NCBI RefSeq assembly: GCF_000315915.1
Contig: NC_020189.1
Coordinates: 62,001 to 126,000, forward strand
Origin: Henningerozyma blattae CBS 6284
Lineage: Eukaryota > Ascomycota > Saccharomycetes > Saccharomycetales > Saccharomycetaceae
DNA: 64,000 nt
Reading direction: 5' to 3'
The notes below the pieces were generated by a model. It had not been told where the DNA came from and did not search any database. It saw nothing but the letters and a program-made list of their open reading frames with translations. The position numbers and the translations under genes were made by a program. This document shows, piece after piece, positions 1 to 11,943 of the stretch (within the stretch, counting starts at the first letter, position 1; each line of letters starts with the position of its first letter).

Positions 1-1984
1 GTGCGTAAATTTCTGGTTACAACATGAAATGTTTGTAAAGGACCTATTAAGTAAGACAGGATTAAATTGTAATTCCTCTAAAGCAAATGAAAAATGGTTA
101 ATTCAATTTTTGGAAGAACTAATATTTAGTATTAAATATCTTTGTTTTAAGATTTATTTTTTTTTAAAAGAAAAAATTCAATTTATTCAACAAGATTATT
201 TAATTGCCACTGAAATGTATTCTTCCATAAGAGAAAACCTGTCTTCTTCCACAACTGCTTCTTTATTATTAACTCAACCTTCTGCTTCTTTATCTTTATT
301 ATCGACAGGTACTTCTCTGGACACATTTGTTACATCAACAATTAATATAAATGATAAAGAAATCGAAATTATTCTTGATAATGATGAAGATAAAAATAAT
401 AAAAATATAAATGTGGAAACCCATTTACTCGCGAATGATGTGATCAACTTAAATAATCATAATTATGATAAACCGGTAGGGTTAACTGTTAACTTACCTG
501 ATCAAGAATCTATTCAACAAGAATTCGAACTATGGTATAATTCAATTAATAGAAAATCCGAGAATATTTTAAAAATATTTAATAAGGATGTGGATGAAAT
601 GATGAAATTAAAAATTGAAACAGTTGATCCTGAATTGATTTATTTAATGGAAAATTTAACAGCATTATCACAGATAGAATTTTCTAAGATTGTAAAGACT
701 ATCCAGGACATTAATTGTACCTGTGAGGTTAATAATTCTAGTGGTGAAATCATATATTTCGATAGAACTGGCAAGACTCAATTGGCTCAATATATTACAA
801 GACAAAAGATTGCCTCAATATTTGATACTACAAAGATACTTATAAAGAATAAAATTGATGAAATTAATGACACATTATTGGATTTAATTAAAGAGGTTCA
901 AAAAGAAGTGTTCGATATGCATGAAGACTATGTTGATATGTTTGAAGAATGGGGTGATATTATGATTACTGAATGGTCCAAGAGAATGGCATATTTTGAT
1001 ATCATTAGTTCCAACTTAAATATCCACGATCCGGCTCAAGTCAATGATGATGATGACGAATTGTATATTGAAGATAGTTCTATTGACGATATTGAAATTG
1101 AAAATGACAAAGATTTTTTCCATAATAATTGGAGTAAATTTGTAAAAGTTAAAAAGGAATTAATCAAGCATCGTGACGATCTAGTTAGATATGAACCAGA
1201 TATAGAAATTATCGAAGAATTTTTAAAATCATATCAAAATGAAATTGATTTGATTGTTTATGAAACCAAGGAATATTTACATATCTTAAGAGCAAGAAGT
1301 AATGTATCCTTTGAATTACGTGAAAGAGAAGAAAAGATGAGAGAAATGGCCAAGATTGAAAAAGAAAATAAAGAATTGGAAGAAAGATTAATGAGATTGA
1401 AATTAGAAAAAGAGAAAGTCGAACGTGAAAGAGAATTATCTAAACAAAGAGAGTATGAATCTCAACGCTCTAAAATGCTAGAAGAACAAGAAAATACTAT
1501 AGATCAAATCATAGAGAATCAACGAATTCAGTCTGAAAAAAAGCAAAGTGAATTTCAACAAAGTGAATTACAAGAACAATTGAGTTTAAATTCTAAAGAA
1601 TCCGAAAGACTGGAAAAGGAAAGATTAGAAAGCATTGCCAAGAAACAAGAAGAAGCCATATCGGAAGAAAATCGTATAAGTAGCGAAAGACAAGAATTGG
1701 AGAGATATGAACGTGAAGTTCAAGAAAGAAAACAGCAAGAAATAGAAGATTCCATTAGACAGGAGGAATCCAAGATACAAAACGAGATGGTAGACGAGAT
1801 CGAAAGTACCATTACACAAGAAGAACCAAAAATGCAAGAAGAAACGTTAGAGGAAACTTTAACAATAGAATCACCTGAACTAGATGAAACAACGAAGGAG
1901 ACCATTGCAATTGAGCAACCTGAAATTGACGAAATTGAAAATGAGATAGAAGAGGATCCTCAGGAGTATGAGAATCCTACTTAG
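1..1984 (+). CDS. SHE10: SHE10/OSW7-like protein, 5' end outside the window
   Basis: The reading frame is open from base 2 through the first in-frame ATG at 29, so the gene very probably starts upstream and the N-terminus is missing. From the ATG there are 651 residues. A hydrophobic stretch lies near residues 31-46. A conserved-looking block (MHEDYVDMFEEWGDIM) lies near residue 298, and a long Glu/Arg/Lys-rich coiled coil runs from about 430 to 580, followed by an acidic, repetitive tail. In S. cerevisiae SHE10 and its paralog OSW7 are linked to outer spore wall assembly; their biochemical role is unknown. The gene precedes VID30 on the same strand, as in S. cerevisiae (YGL228W-YGL227W), here with SAH1 between them. 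The family call rests on the WGD-like motif, the architecture and this synteny. OSW7 is the alternative. Confidence 0.7.
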   Translation, partial: CVNFWLQHEMFVKDLLSKTGLNCNSSKANEKWLIQFLEELIFSIKYLCFKIYFFLKEKIQFIQQDYLIATEMYSSIRENLSSSTTASLLLTQPSASLSLLSTGTSLDTFVTSTININDKEIEIILDNDEDKNNKNINVETHLLANDVINLNNHNYDKPVGLTVNLPDQESIQQEFELWYNSINRKSENILKIFNKDVDEMMKLKIETVDPELIYLMENLTALSQIEFSKIVKTIQDINCTCEVNNSSGEIIYFDRTGKTQLAQYITRQKIASIFDTTKILIKNKIDEINDTLLDLIKEVQKEVFDMHEDYVDMFEEWGDIMITEWSKRMAYFDIISSNLNIHDPAQVNDDDDELYIEDSSIDDIEIENDKDFFHNNWSKFVKVKKELIKHRDDLVRYEPDIEIIEEFLKSYQNEIDLIVYETKEYLHILRARSNVSFELREREEKMREMAKIEKENKELEERLMRLKLEKEKVERERELSKQREYESQRSKMLEEQENTIDQIIENQRIQSEKKQSEFQQSELQEQLSLNSKESERLEKERLESIAKKQEEAISEENRISSERQELERYEREVQERKQQEIEDSIRQEESKIQNEMVDEIESTITQEEPKMQEETLEETLTIESPELDETTKETIAIEQPEIDEIENEIEEDPQEYENPT

Positions 1985-2028
1985 TTATTTATACCTCTTA
2001 TCGTTACAAGAGCCCATCACTTATCATG

Positions 2029-2076
<48 letters not shown>

Positions 2077-2820
2077 CATTTGACCTTTTCCATATGCATT
2101 CCACCTTAATATGCACTTGCCCTTTTACTATTAACAACCCTTTGTAACCCTGAATATATACACGTGAATATATACATAATGAATCCGGAGTTACCATATT
2201 TGGCTAAACCAACCCCACAAACCCTGCTATAAATTCCCGATAACCCTGTACCTTTTCCCGATTTGTCCGAATATCCAAACGCGTTTTGTCTATTTTTTTT
2301 CCACCACAGCTTCGGGTTTTTCTTTTCTTCTCTTTTCTTTTTTGTGCCGCGCGATGCCGTGTGGTGGCTCGGAAAAGAGCCGTGCAATCGGCCGAAGACT
2401 AATTACCTGAACGGACACCGTAAAAGAAGAAAAGCAGCTGACTTCAGTACACCACACAGGAACATTTGTTAAAATTTTCACAAGCTTAATTACGTTCACA
2501 ATAACCATACTTTTTTCAAGTAGTAATTTCAGTTCAATTTTCATATTGTTTCAATTTTATTCAATTTTATTCAATTTGGTAAATTTGTTCATTCACTCTA
2601 TTCCATTTGGTTCGATGAGATCTGAGGTATTTCCAAGGTTCCTTCATGTCTCGTATATTGAGGTACTCCAGTCCAGTCTCAGGACTATATAAAGCAAAGA
2701 GCTAGCACTCGTTTCTATGTTACTTCCATTCCTGCCGGCTTGTGTAAAACTTTCTATCTTGTCTTGGTATTTTCTTTGTCTTGTTCTTTAACATTACCTC
2801 ATCAATATTAACCAACAATA
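1985..2820. promoter_or_regulatory. SHE10-SAH1 intergenic region, SAH1 promoter
   Basis: No gene is seen. A CACGTGA sequence (2161-2167, reading TCACGTG on the minus strand) matches the Cbf1/Met4 site of sulfur-amino-acid genes. CCACAGCTT (2304-2312) reads AAGCTGTGG on the other strand, one mismatch from the Met31/32 consensus. A TATATAAA box lies at 2686-2693, about 130 bases before the SAH1 ATG, and a pyrimidine-rich tract precedes the start. This fits a strongly expressed, methionine-regulated gene. The assignments are motif matches only. Short frames on both strands here are not believable genes. Confidence 0.5.
2031..2073. repeat. (TA)n microsatellite
   Basis: About 21 uninterrupted TA dinucleotides lie just 3' of SHE10. 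The tract is probably length-variable and may act as part of the terminator of the upstream gene. Confidence 0.9.
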
Positions 2821-4170
2821 ATGTCTGCTCCAGCTCAAAACTATAAGATTGCTGATATCTCCTTGGCTGCCTTTGGTAGAAAGGAAATTGAATTAGCCGA
2901 ACATGAAATGCCAGGGTTGATGGCAATTAGAAGGGCTTATGCTGGTGTTCAACCATTAAAAGGTGCCAGAATTGCCGGTTGTTTGCACATGACCATTCAA
3001 ACCGCTGTTTTGATCGAAACTTTGGTTGCTTTGGGTGCTGAAGTTACTTGGACTTCTTGTAACATTTACTCTACTCAAGACCACGCTGCTGCTGCCATTG
3101 CTGCCTCTGGTGTTCCAGTCTTTGCCTGGAAAGGTGAAACTGAAGAAGAATACTTGTGGTGCATTGAACAACAACTATTCGCTTTCAAGGATGGTAAGAA
3201 ATTGAATTTGATCTTGGATGATGGTGGTGATTTGACCTCTTTAGTCCATGAAAAACACCCAGAAATGTTGGAAGGTTGTTTCGGTTTATCTGAAGAAACC
3301 ACCACTGGTGTCCACCACTTATACAGAATGATGAAGGAAAACAAATTAAAGGTTCCAGCCATCAACGTTAACGACTCTGTCACCAAATCTAAATTCGACA
3401 ACTTATACGGTTGTAGAGAATCTTTGGTCGATGGTATCAAGAGAGCCACCGATGTCATGTTGGCCGGTAAAGTTGCTGTTGTTGCCGGTTACGGTGATGT
3501 CGGTAAGGGTTGTGCTGCTGCTTTGAGAGGTATGGGTGCTCGTGTTATCGTCACTGAAATCGATCCAATCAATGCTTTACAAGCCGCTATGGAAGGTTAC
3601 CAAGTCTCCACCATGGATGAAGCCTCCACTGTTGGTCAGGTCTTTGTCACCACTACCGGTTGTAGAGATATCATCAACGGTAAGCATTTCTTAAACATGC
3701 CAGAAGATGCTATTGTCTGTAACATTGGTCATTTCGATATCGAAATCGATGTTGCTTGGTTAAAGGCTAACGCCAAAGAATGTATCAACATCAAACCACA
3801 AGTCGACCGTTACTTGTTGTCTTCTGGTAGACACGTCATCTTGTTGGCTAACGGTAGATTAGTCAACTTGGGTTGTGCCACTGGTCACTCTTCTTTTGTC
3901 ATGTCTTGTTCTTTCTCCAACCAAGTCTTGGCTCAAATTGCTTTATTCAAAGCCGATGATAAAGAATTCAGAAAGAACTTTGTTGAATTCGAAAAGACTG
4001 GTCCATTCTCTGTTGGTGTTCATGTCTTACCAAAGATCTTAGATGAAGCTGTCGCCAAGTTCCATTTGGAAAAATTAGGTGTTCAATTAACTAAATTGAC
4101 CCCTGTTCAATCTGAATACTTAGGTATCCCAGAAGAAGGTCCATTCAAGGCTGACCACTACAGATATTAG
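2821..4170 (+). CDS. SAH1: S-adenosyl-L-homocysteine hydrolase
   Basis: The enzyme cleaves S-adenosylhomocysteine to homocysteine and adenosine, relieving product inhibition of methyltransferases in the cytosol. The protein has 449 residues, which is the S. cerevisiae length. The NAD-binding Rossmann motif AGYGDVGKG lies near residues 221-229, and the family-typical C-terminus KADHYRY is intact. Codon use is strongly biased to preferred yeast codons (GGT, GCT, TTG, AGA), unlike the neighbouring genes, which indicates high expression. The ATG at 2821 follows AACAATA and gives the full conserved N-terminus. The promoter carries Cbf1-like and Met31/32-like sites. Confidence 0.98.
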   Translation: MSAPAQNYKIADISLAAFGRKEIELAEHEMPGLMAIRRAYAGVQPLKGARIAGCLHMTIQTAVLIETLVALGAEVTWTSCNIYSTQDHAAAAIAASGVPVFAWKGETEEEYLWCIEQQLFAFKDGKKLNLILDDGGDLTSLVHEKHPEMLEGCFGLSEETTTGVHHLYRMMKENKLKVPAINVNDSVTKSKFDNLYGCRESLVDGIKRATDVMLAGKVAVVAGYGDVGKGCAAALRGMGARVIVTEIDPINALQAAMEGYQVSTMDEASTVGQVFVTTTGCRDIINGKHFLNMPEDAIVCNIGHFDIEIDVAWLKANAKECINIKPQVDRYLLSSGRHVILLANGRLVNLGCATGHSSFVMSCSFSNQVLAQIALFKADDKEFRKNFVEFEKTGPFSVGVHVLPKILDEAVAKFHLEKLGVQLTKLTPVQSEYLGIPEEGPFKADHYRY

Positions 4171-5115
4171 AGAATTTTAAAAAAAAAGTTCGTTTATATT
4201 TTATCCTTTTTTTCTTTAATTCAAGATTCTTAATCTAATAAAAGTCGTAATATACACTCAACGGTTATTACGCATTAAAAATAAACAATAATATTGAAAT
4301 TCTTAATCCATAACATCAACATTACAACGTATGTTATTTTTCATATGCTATTGACTTAAAGATAGCATATTTTTGAATTGCATGTTTTTGTAATAGTTTA
4401 TTTACACTCTGCATATTTTAGGAGGTTTTGTTGTGCTTCTTTAACTTTTAATAGAATACTCCGACCCACTCCTTTACATGACTGTATATAATGATCTCAT
4501 ATATATATATATTAGTTCTAATAAAATCTTCAACGGTTCTAAATTTTATTGTTATTTTTTTTATTATCATGATTTACATCATAACTTATCATTTACTACG
4601 AAACATCACGTGCCATCTGATCACAGTTAAAAAATAAGGGGAGCGAATTTTCTAGTCAAGATTAGAAAATTACCGGATTAATTGATTGACTTGCTAATAC
4701 CTCTTATTATATAATTGCAGAAATTTTGTTAAATATTTTAAAATATAATTAACCTTTTAAAGTTACAGGTATAGGAAACTTATTTCATATCCTTTTACTT
4801 ATTAAGAGAACTAATACTAGAATAGAAAAGAGAAATAACAACAGAGATAAAGAATTTATTACATCTGATATTGCATTCGTTTTCGGTTTTCTCTTTTTGT
4901 CTCCCCTCTTTTTTTACATTAATTATAAGGCATTTTCCAGGTTTTGACTTATATTAACTGCATTACCAATTGTTATTAAGCATTTATAGTTGCATATCAA
5001 ATATCAGTAACACATACTACTTATCTAATATCCATCGATCTATTTATATTTTCAAACTCCAAAAAAATAAAAATAAAAAACACATAAAATATACATCTAA
5101 AAAATACATTTTAAA
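4171..5115. other. SAH1-VID30 intergenic region
   Basis: No gene is seen. The first part is the SAH1 terminator region (T-rich, AATAAA-like runs). TCACGTG at 4606-4612 is a Cbf1-type E-box, and AGGGG at 4637-4641 is a stress-response-element core. Both are about 500 bases upstream of VID30. A short TA run lies near 4500. Confidence 0.5.
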
Positions 5116-5719
5116 ATGACTTCTGCTCCAATTGATAATATTGATCATAAATTTATGGAATTATTATTCCCTAAATATCTATTAAGCCAACCAGTATCTT
5201 ATTATTTATGGATGATATATTTGGATAATAGATCATTGTTTAAAAATAATTTAGACCTTTCAGATACTTCATTGTTGAATGATGATTTATCATACATAAC
5301 TTCATCAATCAATAATTTAAACCAAAATGATTTAATAACGATGAAAAAGCTTCATGAAACTAATAATCTGTCTAATAATAACTTTCTTTATAATAATAAT
5401 AAGAATTTTCAAAATTTTAATGGCAAATTGAATACAGAATTGAAAAAAAAATTATGGAGAAGATTAAATCAATTGAATGTTATTGGCACACTTTCTTTTG
5501 ATTCGATAAATGATAATTATCTAATTGAAGTTTATAAATATTTTTATCCCGGGAATATGAATTTAAGCTTTAACCTATCAAATAATTTAATCACTGATGA
5601 TTTAAAAGATGATATTGATATGTCTCAAAAGGTTAAATCAGAAATAGATATATTAACAGAATATCAAAGAAGACATAATAATAATACGGAAGGCGATGAA
5701 GATGATGATGAACAAATTA

Positions 5720-5750
<31 letters not shown>

Positions 5751-8508
5751 GGAGGAGGAGGAGGATATTGATGTTGATGAAGAAGAGGACAGTGAAGGTT
5801 CAGAGAACAGTAGTATGAGTGAAGATGATGTAGGTAATATCCAAGTAGAAATTGATACTAGCGTTAATGATGATATTGAACAATTACAAATTGAAAATTC
5901 TGAGAATGATATAGAAATGGAAACAGAAAGCACAAATCAAACTCAAATAACTCTAAATGGAGATAATGATAATAATGTTGCAGAATCTGTAGCTTCTAAT
6001 TCATATTCTCACTCTCATACAACTGATGAAAGTTCGAATCTTTCTCGTCAATTTAAAAAAGGAAGAATTTCAACTTCAACAAACTTCGAAAATTCACAAG
6101 TAAATAAATCTTTGAATTCTATTTCTAATCGATCAAATTTTAGCGGGTCAAATAATAGTGAAGATGTAGAGTTAACTATTAATGAAACTATGAAAAAACA
6201 AAAGGAAAATCCCTATCCGCACCATTTTTATCAAAAAATTGGATATTTCTTACCATATAAATGGGTATCTCCATTCTATGACAGATTAAAATTGTCAGAT
6301 GATGGTTTTTCTAAACTGACAGTCGAATCAAAATTTTCAAATCACTCAACTAATGATCCATCTAATATCAATGTTCAGCCATATTCAAATTCTTCGATAT
6401 CAGAAAATACTTCTTCGTTGTCTGGAATGAACGTTAGTCCTAATTCTAATTTCGATCCAGTACATGATAATGGCAGTAGTAGCAATTCTAATCATTCCTC
6501 ATTAAACAGACTAAGATCCTCAATGCATAATGCCAATAAAAAGGATGAATACTCTGTCACTTGGGCAAACCACTTTATTCCTTCCAATAAATTGGGTATC
6601 TATTATTATGAAATCGAGGTATTAAATACAAATAAACCAAATAATCCTGCTAGTAATATCATAGTAGGATATAAATATTGGTCTGATAAAACAAGCATAA
6701 ACTCAGATGACTTATCTGGCGCTCCAATTGGCTCAATAAATTCTTCTGAAATTTATTCTATTGAAGGTACTGCATTTAATAATGAAGGAATAATAGGTGC
6801 AGGCTCTATACGATCATCGAATATTCGTGGACAATCAACAAATATCAACCAAATGTCAAATCGTACAGGTCATATCATCTCAACTCCACAAAGTGTAAGA
6901 AGAAGCTCTTTCTTGGAAGTAGAAGCTACTATGGAAATTCCAAACAATTATATAGAACATAGCGATGAGACTTCCACTAAAGAGTTGGATGAAGATTTTA
7001 TGGGATATTGTGGAATCGATGGTAAGCTAGTAGCAGGCTCTGAATCAAAAGATTATTCTAAACCTTATGGCTGTCACGATATTATTGGTTGCGGTATAAA
7101 CTATGTCAATGGTACCTTGTTTTTTACCAGAAATGGTGTTATGTTAGGAACTGCTTTCGATGATTGCCATGACTGTAATTTTATCCCGTATATTGCTTTA
7201 AAGTCAGGCTCCTCAGTCAAAACTAACTTTGGTATGTTTGAAGAATTTGCTTTTGATATTGATGGTTATCAAGATGAATGGAAAGCAATTTGCTATAAAC
7301 ATATTTTTCAAACTGTCGATACCCCTGATATTTTAAATGAGTATGCTACAAAAAATGATCTACCAAAAAATAAAAAGAAACAAAAAGGTGCCAATACAAG
7401 AAGAAAGCATTCCACAGAAGACGAGGGGGAAGAGGAGGATGACTCAGTTAATCCTGACAATAATAATGATACGATTAGAAGTGTTGATGATTTTATGGAT
7501 ACTAGTGATGAGGCTGATGATGATAATAATGATGAAAGGAATGTTGATCAAAATATGATAAGTAGTGATGATGAAGATATTACTTCTAATGGACAAATTT
7601 CAAATGGTAATGATTCTACTTATTCAAGTAATAGATTATCAAATAATGTTAATATTTCAAATACTTTAAACGAAAATGAATTTGTTGTTAAGGAGTTTAG
7701 ATATGATGAGGAGTCGAACATTTTAAGAAAGCCTAACACGGATAAGATCAATAACTTACAAGCTGGTGATGGATCTTTATTGGGGACACTAAATACTATG
7801 ATCAATGATTATTTAATCCATGAGGGTTTAATTGACGTTGCCAAAGGGTTTTTGACGGATTTGAAGAAAGAAGCCTTAGATTTAGAAGATAATAGAAAAG
7901 AATTGGAGGCTATTAACCATAATGAGAGACAAATCATTGCTGAAGAGAATAATTTAAGGATCAGACAAGAATTGAGAAGGTTAATTAATGAGAAAAATAT
8001 TTCGAAATGTATTGAATGCATTAATAAAAATCTCCCCCAGTTATTAATCAAAAATATTGATTTGTATTTTGAACTGAGAAAGGCAGAATATATTATGATG
8101 ATCAAAGGTATTCCAGAGAAAAAGTTTACTATCAATCAAGTGATCAATGAGGGGCAAGTTCTAACACAAGAATTTGTCCATAATAAAACTGTGAAGGAAA
8201 AATATAGAAATAAATTTCAAAAGGAGCTGATTAATATATCTTCTTTATTAGCCTACGAAAATCCTCTCACAGAAGCTCCAGAGGAAGTTACGATATATTT
8301 GTCATCAGAGTATCTACATGATAGATTATTTAGAATGATAAACGAAAGTATTTTACAATATTTGCATAGAGTGAACTCTTGTGTTTTGGGGGATCTTGTA
8401 GATTATACTCGTGGTATGATATTGACATTACAAAATGTTGATTATTCAAATACAAGTAAAAACAAATATTTCAAATTATTAAATTTAGATGAAGATATAT
8501 TGAGCTGA
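5116..8508 (+). CDS. VID30: GID/CTLH E3 ubiquitin ligase subunit Vid30 (Gid1)
   Basis: Vid30 is the scaffold of the GID ubiquitin ligase that degrades gluconeogenic enzymes after glucose is restored, and it holds the substrate receptor. The 1130-residue protein is longer than the 958-residue S. cerevisiae protein. An N-terminal region has a PKYLLSQP motif. A SPRY domain spans about residues 478-715 (for example TWANHFIPSNKLGIYYYEIEV in part, and IIGCGINYVNGTLFFTRNG in part), interrupted by a Ser/Asn-rich insert. A LisH motif lies near 892-917, and CTLH and CRA regions follow to the C-terminus. The extra length comes mainly from Asp/Glu-rich tracts near 195-235 and 755-840. It sits upstream of OST5, as in S. 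cerevisiae. Confidence 0.95.
5695..5775 (+). repeat. GAT/GAG trinucleotide run inside VID30
   Basis: A near-perfect GATGATGAT run switching to GAGGAGGAG encodes a poly-Asp then poly-Glu segment. The reading frame is kept, so length variation would not break the protein. Confidence 0.85.
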
Positions 8509-8988
8509 CGACGCATTAAAAAATGTTTATTCGAAAAATGTTTTTTATTGTAAGGTCCTTAATTATATATGCTCAATGTTTGTTTGTTTTTCATCTCACT
8601 CGAATCACTCTTTTGTAAAGGGTTCACATAAAGAAATTTATATATACTTAGTAATAGTACATGCAATTTCGTTAATCCCATAAATGTTGTCCAGTATGTG
8701 AATTGGGCAATAATATAGAAAACATTTTAATAATTACATAAGAATACACTTAAAGTTTAATGAGTAACGAAATTTTATCTTTTTTTTTATTTTAGAATTA
8801 GGCATTTCTATATAGGATGTACGTACTAGGGAAATTAATAATAGAATGGCATATAAAAAGTAGGTATGTAGAAAGAAAACTTAAATAGTATTAGCTTCCA
8901 TTAATAAAGAGAATATCTGAAATATGCGAGCTTCTCAAACCTAATTAAATTTAATAAATTATTCTGGTATAAAATAAAAGGGATGTTA
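8509..8988. other. VID30-OST5 convergent intergenic region
   Basis: This is AT-rich 3' flanking sequence between two converging genes. No gene, RNA or clear regulatory motif is seen. Confidence 0.6.
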
Positions 8989-9369
8989 TCACACGTATAC
9001 ACCGAATGAATTAGAAGCAAACACGGCACTTAAGCCACAAAATAAACTGCCCAGAGCAGAAACAGTTGTATAAAGGATGAGTTTTACAGCAAAGTTTGAT
9101 TTAGAACTAGAAATAGTTAAACCTAATGAAATAAATAATACTGCCAAAATACAAGCTATTATAGCATAGGTTGGTTGTGATTCTAATTTATATGATGGAG
9201 AAATAGGTGTAGATTGAGAATATTCTCTCTGTAGAAAGGAATGTTTAAAGCAATTTGGAATTGATGAGATACATTGTTAGTAAAACTGCAATTTTTAGTA
9301 GTTCTTGAAATTGTAGCCATAGAATTGGGAACTGTAGACCGTACATACAAATAATTGTTCGTAACCCAT
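8989..9369 (-). CDS. OST5: Oligosaccharyltransferase subunit Ost5, two exons
   Basis: Ost5 is a small membrane subunit of the ER oligosaccharyltransferase complex that N-glycosylates proteins. Exon 1 is 9349-9369 (MGYEQLF), the intron is 9229-9348 (120 bases) and exon 2 is 8989-9228. On the minus strand the intron starts GTATGT (9348-9343), has the perfect branch site TACTAAC (9282-9276) and ends CAG at 9229. The spliced protein has 86 residues, equal to S. cerevisiae Ost5. Exon 1 matches MTYEQLY of S. cerevisiae, the intron sits at essentially the same place, and the C-terminus FASNSFGVYV is identical. Two hydrophobic segments fit two membrane spans. It is next to VID30, as in S. cerevisiae. 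An unspliced frame at 9183-9422 is an artefact. Confidence 0.95.
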
Positions 9370-9889
9370 TGTTTTATAATAATGATGGTAATATTAACTT
9401 GTGTATTAATGGTATGATTCACACCGTAATTAAATTATTTATTAGTAAATAATGTTGAAAAATTTACTACAATTTATAAAATAGCTTGTTCTTTTTCTAC
9501 TTCGTAAATGCGTTTAAGCGAAATCAGTGAGTATCAAAATCCCGAAGCGCGTAATTCTCAAATAAGGGACAACGATATTAAATAAATCATATAATTAAGA
9601 TGAACTGTTTCTGGGATAAATATATATCATCGTAAAGGAAAAAGAATATTACGCTTTACGCATAGATTTATGAATAGTATGGCTTGAAATTTCAATATAC
9701 TATTAAATTAATTAAATAAAAGGTAAGGAATATATAAATATATTTAAAAAAAAATAAAAAGGTAAAGAAAAAAATTCAAAAAAAAAAAAAAAACAAAACA
9801 ATGAAGCTTTTACTTTAAATTAAAATGGAAATTAGGCTAGTTCAAATTTATTGTGTTTGGTGCTTAAATTCTTTACAATTTTTTTCTTT
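9370..9889. other. OST5-SFA1 intergenic region
   Basis: The OST5 promoter and the SFA1 3' flank. No gene is seen. A poly(A) run lies near 9777-9794. S. cerevisiae has MTC3 next to OST5; nothing resembling it is visible here. Confidence 0.6.
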
Positions 9890-11256
<1,367 letters not shown>

Positions 11257-11706
11257 CTAACATCGCCTTACTACTTTCAGCAGTTTTCCCTTAGTTTTTT
11301 TACAGCCAGTTCCTAGAATACCTAAGGGCAATAATACACTTGTTGATTCAGTAATCCTGGACACTTCTTGAGACGTCCTATCAATAGTGTTGAAATGATT
11401 TTGTATTCTCATCAAATTTTGAAACTTTTCCAGGTTTCCTAAACTGTCGGTAATTTCCTTATTAGTAAATCCGCAGCTTTGGAGAATTTTTAAGGTGTCA
11501 TTCTTGAAATTAAGCCATTATTAAAGACATTTTTACAGCCAATTGTTATAATAAGCAGGCATTATATTTTGGGTAAAAGCATAGAAATAGGAAACTAGAG
11601 AAATAAATTAGCAAGCTCTTCTAGAATGCTTATTAATAGGTAAGTTTGGATAGAATAATCTCAGGTTCTCACCTACAGGTGATATAAATGAAGATTGAAT
11701 GTTTAG
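11257..11706 (-). pseudogene. Decayed coding remnant of unknown identity
   Basis: One minus-strand frame stays open for 86 codons (11257-11517) without an early ATG. It reads as ordinary helical protein (for example TLKILQSCGFTNKEITDSL). Continuing upstream in the same frame, segments of 24 and 31 protein-like codons are separated by in-frame stops, four TAA codons in all, up to 11706. This is what an old, disabled gene looks like. In S. cerevisiae MXR1 and YEN1 lie between SAH1 and GLN3, but no MXR1 signature is present. MEI4 (two genes beyond SAH1), YEN1 and UGX2 (beside SFA1) are candidates by position only. An unspliced second exon is another possibility. The family is not recognised. Confidence 0.45.
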
Positions 11707-11943
11707 TTATTGTTATATAGAAATTATTTATGCTGATAAAGTAGAAATTACAACCTGAAATATGTATATGGTTTGACATTAGATATTAGGTAAATGACGT
11801 AGAGTAGTTTGAAATGAATATTTTAAAGACTATGCCTTTTGTTTGTTTGATTTTTTCATACAGAAAAAAAATTTTATCAAGGTGGCTTAGGAAGAGAGGC
11901 ATCATGGATATCAATGTGAATATGGAAAAATAAGGTGGGCAGT
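11707..11943. other. Spacer before the GLN3 3' end
   Basis: AT-rich sequence. No feature is seen beyond the GLN3 3' flank. Confidence 0.5.

Noticed and set aside
9183..9422. 79-codon minus-strand frame
   Set aside because: It reads through the OST5 intron; the spliced OST5 model explains the locus.
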